Source: Gemmatirosa kalamazoonensis (GTDB lineage Bacteria > Gemmatimonadota > Gemmatimonadetes > Gemmatimonadales > Gemmatimonadaceae). Taken from it: a stretch of DNA of 64,000 nucleotides. The position numbers and the translations under genes are program-made. The stretch covers positions 2,154,220-2,218,219 of the forward strand of contig NZ_CP007128.1 of the NCBI RefSeq assembly GCF_000522985.1, read 5' to 3'. The stretch's first letter is position 1. Each line of letters starts with the position of its first letter. This document shows, in pieces, positions 59,176 through 64,000 of the stretch. The notes under the pieces are model-generated. The model had not been told where the DNA came from, searched no databases, and was given only the letters and a program-made list of their open reading frames with translations.

Positions 59176-59954
59176 CCCCGCTTCTCCGAACGACGCTGCT
59201 CTACTCGCTCGTGCCGGTCGTCTTCACGGTGATCGGTGCGGCGCTCGGCGCGTACTGGCCGGTGATGGCGCGGCTCCGCGGCTACGTGCTCCATCTCGCG
59301 GCGGGCGTCGTGTTCGCTGTCGTCGCGGTGGAGCTGCTCCCGGAGATCCAGCGCCGCGCGCTCGTCGGCGACGTGGTGATCGGCTTCTCGCTGGGCATCG
59401 TCACGATGCTCGTCGTCGACCGGCTGCTCGATCGCATCCGCGGCGACGACGACGAGGACGACGACGAGGACGACGACGACGAGGACGGCCGTGAGCCCGC
59501 GCCTCCTGGCACGCCGCCGGTCGGCCTCAGTCTGCTCGTCGCGATCGGCATCGACTTCCTGCTCGACGGGCTGCTGCTGGGCGTCGGCTTCGCGGCTGGC
59601 GCCCGCATCGGCGTGCTGCTCGCGCTCGCGGAGGCGGCGGAGCAGCTCAGCGTCGGGCTCGCGCTCGCCGGGGAGCTCACGCGGTCGAACGTGCCGCGCG
59701 TGCGCGTGCTGCCGATCGTGTCCGCGCTCGGGCTGCTCGTCTTCGTCAGCGCGGTGCTCGGCGCCACCGTGCTGCGCGGGCTCACGGGCGGCGCGATGGA
59801 GATCGTGCTCTCGTTCGGCGTCGCGGCGCTGCTCTACCTCGTCACCGAGGAGCTGCTGCGCGAGGCGCACGAGGAGCGCGAGACGCCGCTCGGCACGGCG
59901 ATGTTCTTCGTGGGCTTCCTGGCGTTCCTCGTGATCGGCATGGTGCTCGACTGA
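59172..59954 (+). CDS. ZIP-family metal transporter with Asp-rich cytoplasmic loop
   Basis: This 260-residue membrane protein has about eight helices. The ZIP metal sites fall in AAGVVFAVVAVELLPEIQRR near 44 and LLVAIGIDFLLDGLLLGVGF near 122, and EAAEQLSVGLALAGELTR near 156 matches the family signature helices with some His replaced by Asp/Glu. The loop between helices 3 and 4 holds an acidic run (GDDDEDDDEDDDDEDG, about 91-106) where many ZIPs have His. It probably imports or exchanges divalent metals. Divergent from a multicopper oxidase and convergent with a His-tailed exporter. Confidence 0.82.
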   Translation: MTPLLRTTLLYSLVPVVFTVIGAALGAYWPVMARLRGYVLHLAAGVVFAVVAVELLPEIQRRALVGDVVIGFSLGIVTMLVVDRLLDRIRGDDDEDDDEDDDDEDGREPAPPGTPPVGLSLLVAIGIDFLLDGLLLGVGFAAGARIGVLLALAEAAEQLSVGLALAGELTRSNVPRVRVLPIVSALGLLVFVSAVLGATVLRGLTGGAMEIVLSFGVAALLYLVTEELLREAHEERETPLGTAMFFVGFLAFLVIGMVLD

Positions 59955-59956
59955 GC

Positions 59957-60060
59957 TAGACCCTGCGGGAGCGTGAGCGTGAACCGGCTCCCGTCGCCGG
60001 GCGTGCTCTCCGCGGCGAGGTCGCCGTCCATCCCCGCGGAGATCCCGGCTGATCGCGCAT
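59957..60060 (-). pseudogene. 3'-end remnant of a histidine kinase gene
   Basis: On the minus strand, a short stretch encodes AISRDL, then (one frame over) GMDGDLAAESTPGDGSRFTLTLPQG, the ending of a sensor kinase ATPase domain. No stop follows directly and nothing upstream in the sequence continues the kinase. It resembles the last 35 residues of the intact kinase at 27635 and of the pseudogene at 27041. It fills the gap between the ZIP gene and the EamA gene. Confidence 0.65.
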
Positions 60061-60112
60061 CTCGCTTCAGTCGGCCCTCGGCGTGTCGTGGGAAGGTGCC
60101 TCGCCCGAGCGC

Positions 60113-61198
60113 TCAGTGTCCATGCCGGTGGTGGATGTCCGGGTAGTGCGGATGCGTGTGCGCGAGCGGCGCGTGGTGGTGCGGATGCGTGTGCGGGACG
60201 GGGTCCGTCACCGGCGGGTCGCCCGGCGCGTGCTCATGGCGGTGGTGCTCGTCGTGCACGTGCGCGTGCTCGTGATCCATCGCCTCATGGACGTGCGGGT
60301 GCTCGTGTCGCTCGGTCACGTGCAGCCATACCCCGACCGCCATGCACGCCCCGCCTAACAGCAGCCCGGACGTCACCGGCTCGCGCCAGACGAGCAGCGA
60401 CGCGACCGCACCGACGAACGGCGCCGTCGAGAAGTAGGCGCCCGTGCGCGCCGTGCCGAGCCCGCGCAGCGCGAGGACGAACAGCACGAGGCTCACGCCG
60501 TAGCTCAGAAAGCCCAGCACGAGCGCGCCGCCCACGACGGGCGCGTGGGGCAGCCGGGCGCCCAGCGCGAGCGCGATCACGAGGTTCACCGCGCCGGCGG
60601 TGAGCCCCTTGAGCATCGCGATCTGCACCGGGTCGCCCGCCGAGACCTTCTGCGTGAGGTTGTTGTCCACCGCCCAGCAGGCGCACGCGCCGACGACCGC
60701 GAGCGGCCCCGTTAGGCCGCCCAGCGTCGCGCGGCCCTGCCACGAGATGAGCGCGCCGCCCAGGACGATGGCGAGCATGCCGAGCGCGACCCGTCGGTCG
60801 ACGTTCTCGCGGAACACGAACCAGGCGAGGAGCGCCGTGAGCACCCCCTCGAAGTTGAGCAGCAGCGACGCGCTCGACGCGGGCGTGCGCGCGAGCCCCA
60901 CCATCAGCAGCACCGGCCCGGCGATGCCGCCCGCCGCGATCGCGCCCGCGAGCCAGGGCACGTCTCGGCGGCCGAGCGGCGCCTCCACGCGGCCGCGCCG
61001 CACGAGCCACAGGGCGAGCAGGCCGCTCCCCGAGCCGAGGTAGAGCAGACCCGCGAGCAGCTGCGGCGTCGTCGCGCGCAGCAGCGCCTTCGCCACGGGC
61101 GCGGACAGGCCGAACAGCACGGCCGCGACCAGCGCTCGGCCGATGTCGCGGTCGAGACGTCGTGGTGCACGCTCCGGAGCCGGTGGCGTCGGCGTCAT
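60113..61198 (-). CDS. EamA/DMT-family transporter with His-rich C-terminal tail
   Basis: This 361-residue protein has ten predicted helices in two EamA repeats (ALVAAVLFGLSAPVAKALL near 22; GACACWAVDNNLTQKVSAGDP near 160). The last 70 residues are cytosolic and packed with His (EHPHVHEAMDHEHAHVHDEHH ... HPHYPDIHHRHGH). DMT exporters move metabolites or cations; the tail would bind zinc, nickel or cobalt and hints at a metal link. The gene starts 10 nt after the beta-propeller gene on the same strand. Confidence 0.85.
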   Translation of the reverse strand: MTPTPPAPERAPRRLDRDIGRALVAAVLFGLSAPVAKALLRATTPQLLAGLLYLGSGSGLLALWLVRRGRVEAPLGRRDVPWLAGAIAAGGIAGPVLLMVGLARTPASSASLLLNFEGVLTALLAWFVFRENVDRRVALGMLAIVLGGALISWQGRATLGGLTGPLAVVGACACWAVDNNLTQKVSAGDPVQIAMLKGLTAGAVNLVIALALGARLPHAPVVGGALVLGFLSYGVSLVLFVLALRGLGTARTGAYFSTAPFVGAVASLLVWREPVTSGLLLGGACMAVGVWLHVTERHEHPHVHEAMDHEHAHVHDEHHRHEHAPGDPPVTDPVPHTHPHHHAPLAHTHPHYPDIHHRHGH

Positions 61199-61208
61199 CG
61201 TCGTCTCG

Positions 61209-62246
61209 CTACGGCGCCGGCTCGAGCACGCGCAGCACCGGGCGCCCGCCCACGTTCTCCAGCGGCACGTACACGCGGTGGGTTCGCGGGTCGACGCTCA
61301 CCGTGTGCGCATGCGGCGCGCGCACGTCGCCTGACGGCCGGAGCACGGCGCCGTCGACCGCGAAGGCGCTCAGCACGCCGGACTCCGACGCGACGTAGAG
61401 TCGGCGCCACGCCGCGTCCCACGCGAGCACGTCCGGATCGTCGCCGACGCGGCGCGTCGAGAGCACGCGCATCGTGCGCAGATCCACGACCTGCAGCGCG
61501 CCGTTCCCCTCGCTGGAGACGAACGCCAGGCGCCCCGGCTCGTCGAGCGCGAAGCCGTGCGGATGGTCCGCGCCGGGCAGATCGTAGCGCGCGACCACGC
61601 GCTCCCGAACGGGGTCGATCGCGACGAGCTCGTTCCTCGTCTGCACGGCGACGAGGATGCAGTGCGACACTGAGTCGTAGTGGGTGTTGCCGGCCTCGCC
61701 GCCCAACGGGATCGTCGCGCGCTTCGCGTTCGTCCGCGCGTCGATCACCACGTCGGCCTGGCCCGCCTCGTCGGAGACGAACAGCCTGTGCTCGTCCGCC
61801 GCGTACGCGATGCCGTCCGGAAAGCGGATGCCGCCGATGCGCGCGGTCACCGTGAGCGTGCGGTCGTCGACGGCCGCGACCTCGTGCCGGCCGGCGGCGG
61901 AGACGTAGACGGTGTGATGCGCCGGCACCGCCCACACGCCCGTCGCGCGGTCGACGCCCGACACTTCCCTCAGCACCTTCGACGCGTCGAGGTCGAACAC
62001 GACGAGCCGGCCGGCGTTCATGTGGCTGATGTAGAGGCGCCGCGCCGCGTCGTCGACGCTCTGATAGTCGAACCGGTTGGCCGGACCTGGCAGCGGGATG
62101 TCGGCGACCGCGCGCAGCCCGTGCCTCGGCGCGTCCGGCGGAATCGGCGCGAGCGTCGCGCGCCAGGACGTGGGCGTCAGCGAGGTCGCGGTCGCCGCGC
62201 ACGCGGGCGGCTGGGCGACTGTGAGGAGTGCGAGGAAGAGATGCAT
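61209..62246 (-). CDS. Exported YVTN-type beta-propeller protein
   Basis: This 345-residue protein has a signal peptide (MHLFLALLTVAQPPACA). The rest is a seven-bladed YVTN/NHL-type propeller, each blade with a pattern like RRLYISHMNAGRLVVFDLDASKVL or HRLFVSDEAGQADVVIDARTN. It probably binds a partner or ligand in the periplasm; relatives are found near metal and quinoprotein systems. It starts 8 nt after the DUF5916 gene stop and is followed by the EamA gene 10 nt later, so the three form an operon. Confidence 0.85.
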   Translation of the reverse strand: MHLFLALLTVAQPPACAATATSLTPTSWRATLAPIPPDAPRHGLRAVADIPLPGPANRFDYQSVDDAARRLYISHMNAGRLVVFDLDASKVLREVSGVDRATGVWAVPAHHTVYVSAAGRHEVAAVDDRTLTVTARIGGIRFPDGIAYAADEHRLFVSDEAGQADVVIDARTNAKRATIPLGGEAGNTHYDSVSHCILVAVQTRNELVAIDPVRERVVARYDLPGADHPHGFALDEPGRLAFVSSEGNGALQVVDLRTMRVLSTRRVGDDPDVLAWDAAWRRLYVASESGVLSAFAVDGAVLRPSGDVRAPHAHTVSVDPRTHRVYVPLENVGGRPVLRVLEPAP

Positions 62247-62254
62247 GGACGCCC

Positions 62255-64000
62255 TCAGTAGCGAAACGCGTACTGCGCCTTCACGAGCAGCTGGTTCGAC
62301 GCGAACGCGAGCTCGCGCCGGAGCGTCAGCGGGTCGCGGGTGCGCAGGTTGTGATCGTACACCACGAACAGCTCGCCGAGCGGGCTGTACGTCCACCGGA
62401 GGCGGGTGTTGGTGCCGAACGCGCGCGACTCGGTGTCGTACTGCAGGAAGCTCGTGAGCTGCAGGTCGGGCGAGACGTTGAGCCGCACGCGCGTGCCCGC
62501 CACGTCCTGCGTGAAGCGGCCCTCGCGGAGCCGGCCCACGTCGTGCTCGCCCGTGAGCTCGACGATCACGAGCGGCGACGGCTTCCACGCGCCGGTCAGC
62601 TCGTACTGGTGCAGCGTGCCGTCGTAGAAGCGTCCGAACCACCACGTCGCCTGCGCGTTCAGCCGGCGCTTCGCCGCGAGCCCGCCCTCCAGCCGGAACC
62701 GCGGGAAGTGATACGTGCCCGCGGGGATCGTCACGCCGTCCGCCACGTCGAACGGCTCCGTGAGCCGCTCGCCCCTGGGCACGACGTTGAACTCGAACCG
62801 GTCGCCGCTCTCCAGGCGGCAGTTGATCGGCGCCATGAAGTACTCGTAGCTCTGCCACCCGCCGGTCAGCCCGGAGACGTAACTGAGCTCGTTCTCCCAG
62901 AAGCACTGCCGGATGTGGAGCGGCCCGATGGGGCGCCTCGGACGCGGTTGCCAGTTCGCGGCGAGCGACGCGACGTGCACGCCGGGGCGGGGCACGAACC
63001 CCAGCGACGGATCGAACCCGTCGCCGATTCGCTTGTAGCTCAGCGCCACGTCCCACAGGTCGTTCGGGTAGTCGACCTTGAAGCCCGCCGCGGTGCGATC
63101 GCCGCGCACGAGGTCCGCGCGTCCCGTCGCGAGACCCCACACGCCGACGAGGAAGTTTCGGTCCCCGTGGAAGCGCGACGTCGAGTACGTCAGGTCGGGG
63201 CCGACGAGCCAGCTCCCGCGACGGCCTAACGGATCGCCGACCGTCGCGATGAAGCCGGCGGACGACTCGCCAAGCACGTTCTGCTTCACGCGCACGACGC
63301 CCATCGCCGCCGCCGTCGGCAGCGTGTCGACCTGCCGCGTGCGCACCGCGAGCGCGCCGAAGTTCGTGCCGCCCGCGCGGCCGGTCACCTTCGCGCCGAC
63401 GTCGATCGGCACCTGCTCGCCCGCGAGGAGCCCGATGCGACGGCTGAAGAACGGGATGACGTCTTCCTCCAGCCCCAGCCCGAAGTCGAAGATGTCGGCG
63501 CCCTCGAGGAAGAACGTGCGCTTCTCGGGGAAGAACAGCGGGAAGCGCGTGAGGTTGACCCGCCGCGCGTCGACCTCCGTCTCGGCGAAGTCGGTGTTCA
63601 CCGTGAGCGAGGCGAGCGTGTTCGCCCCGAGGCGCTGCGTGGCGTCGAGGCTCGCGCGGCTGGAGCTGCGGAGCGGCGCGCGCGACGTATCGTGCGCGCC
63701 GCCGCCGGTCACCGAGGGGCGCACGCTGAGACCGACGCCGAGGTCGACGCGCGGCAGGTCGACGAGGCGGCCGGCGCGGCTCGTCTGCGTGACCTTGATG
63801 TCTCGCTCGGGGCTCGCCCAGCGGTCGGTCTCCTGCAGCCGCTGGATCCGCCGCTGCACGTTGAAGCCCCACTCGGTGCGCCCGGGACGGAAGAGGAGGC
63901 TCTTCAGCGGGATCAGGATCTCGGCCGACCACCCCTCCGGCGTGCGCGCGGTGGCGGCCTGCCACACGGCGTCCCAGTTCGCGTTCTCGCCGGCGCCCTG
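62255..64000 (-). CDS. DUF5916 family outer-membrane-type protein (5' end outside window)
   Basis: The visible 581 residues, read from the window edge, start inside a carbohydrate-binding-like (CBM9-type) domain (WSAEILIPLKSLLF) and continue into the DUF5916 barrel-like region: VNTDFAETEVDARRVNLTRFPLFFPEKR near 125, FFLEGADIFDFG, FFSRRIGLL, and a C-terminal set of beta strands ending LLVKAQYAFRY. The aromatic last residue and alternating strands suggest an outer-membrane beta barrel. Function is unknown in the family. The open frame continues unbroken to base 64000, so the N terminus is missing here. Confidence 0.85.
   Translation of the reverse strand, partial: QGAGENANWDAVWQAATARTPEGWSAEILIPLKSLLFRPGRTEWGFNVQRRIQRLQETDRWASPERDIKVTQTSRAGRLVDLPRVDLGVGLSVRPSVTGGGAHDTSRAPLRSSSRASLDATQRLGANTLASLTVNTDFAETEVDARRVNLTRFPLFFPEKRTFFLEGADIFDFGLGLEEDVIPFFSRRIGLLAGEQVPIDVGAKVTGRAGGTNFGALAVRTRQVDTLPTAAAMGVVRVKQNVLGESSAGFIATVGDPLGRRGSWLVGPDLTYSTSRFHGDRNFLVGVWGLATGRADLVRGDRTAAGFKVDYPNDLWDVALSYKRIGDGFDPSLGFVPRPGVHVASLAANWQPRPRRPIGPLHIRQCFWENELSYVSGLTGGWQSYEYFMAPINCRLESGDRFEFNVVPRGERLTEPFDVADGVTIPAGTYHFPRFRLEGGLAAKRRLNAQATWWFGRFYDGTLHQYELTGAWKPSPLVIVELTGEHDVGRLREGRFTQDVAGTRVRLNVSPDLQLTSFLQYDTESRAFGTNTRLRWTYSPLGELFVVYDHNLRTRDPLTLRRELAFASNQLLVKAQYAFRY

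Larger units (their letters stand above)
721..63230. repeat. Dispersed octamer CGTTAGGC (core GTTAGGC), 44 sites
   Basis: I counted 44 copies of GTTAGGC or GCCTAAC by eye, 26 with GTTAGGC on the plus strand and 18 on the minus. Thirty-six have a C before the core. First bases: 721, 3071, 4504, 5068, 6904, 8691, 9909, 11574, 13581, 15511, 15557, 16690, 16843, 17533, 18379, 21307, 21556, 25570, 25791, 27330, 27445, 30876, 31882, 33575, 35740, 36198, 37417, 39638, 41993, 47015, 47740, 48109, 49261, 49375, 49462, 50658, 51462, 52016, 52628, 54950, 58213, 60353, 60711, 63224. It is not tandem and not palindromic. Confidence 0.9.

Noticed and set aside
721-63230. TTAGGC as telomere-like sequence
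   Set aside because: The hexamer equals the nematode telomere unit but copies here are single, dispersed and in both orientations, not tandem arrays.

Overview
This window is very GC-rich DNA (roughly 72-74% by eye) from a free-living, aerobic, Gram-negative-type bacterium. It has TonB-dependent receptors, Tat and lipoprotein signals, RND efflux, an outer-membrane factor and a DUF5916 barrel protein. The mix of a CarboxypepD_reg-type TonB receptor paired with a beta-helix lipoprotein, ECF sigma/zinc anti-sigma pairs, DUF5916 and secreted TIM-barrel 'isomerases' points to Gemmatimonadota (Gemmatirosa-like). That placement is inference. I saw no rRNA, tRNA, CRISPR array, integrase or transposase.

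Layout. 0-6.7 kb: GMC oxidoreductase, a frameshifted VOC protein, then GlcG-cupin, a gluconolactonase-like protein and an archaeal-type glucose dehydrogenase (direct glucose oxidation). 6.9-11.6 kb: NDH-2, DM13, spondin, a degenerate EgtD-like protein, and ECF sigma with anti-sigma. 11.7-14.5 kb (minus strand): pentapeptide-repeat protein, acyl-CoA-dehydrogenase-like flavoprotein, B3/B4-domain protein. 14.7-22.9 kb: KdpE-like regulator, matrixin-like protease, TonB receptor, beta-helix lipoprotein, small lipoproteins and a winged-helix regulator whose receiver lacks the phospho-acceptor; 11-nt-period direct repeats lie between these genes. 23-26.6 kb: panC-panB-glpQ and small proteins. 26.6-35 kb: YbjQ, a wrecked and an intact histidine kinase, and a glucarate/galactarate operon (gudP-gudD-garL-garR-garD). 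35.2-37.5 kb: small proteins, two cold-shock genes and rpsU sharing a duplicated leader element. 37.5-45.5 kb: two-component proteins, a universal stress protein and a Tat multicopper oxidase. 45.7-50.7 kb: carboxylesterase, TIM-barrel lipoprotein, a LysR scar, and an operon of hydroxynitrile-lyase-type cupin, alcohol dehydrogenase and RibD-like reductase. 50.7-57.5 kb: complete RND efflux operon and a second TIM-barrel lipoprotein. 57.5-64 kb: His-rich multicopper oxidase, ZIP transporter, EamA exporter with a His-rich tail, beta-propeller protein, and DUF5916 protein running off the window.

Three signals stand out beyond ordinary gene content. (1) The word CGTTAGGC (core GTTAGGC) is scattered at 44 sites, about eight times the composition-based expectation, and takes over Leu-Gly, Pro-Asn and stop codons. 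(2) Intergenic hairpins have arms that are themselves short tandem repeats (7-11 nt units), in several unrelated sequence versions. (3) GTNAC direct repeats with an exact 11-nt period sit at four places around the TonB-receptor locus, next to two OmpR/PhoB-type regulators. In addition, several genes survive only as scars that keep their head and tail but have lost the core (kinase, LysR regulator, probable Kef-type antiporter).
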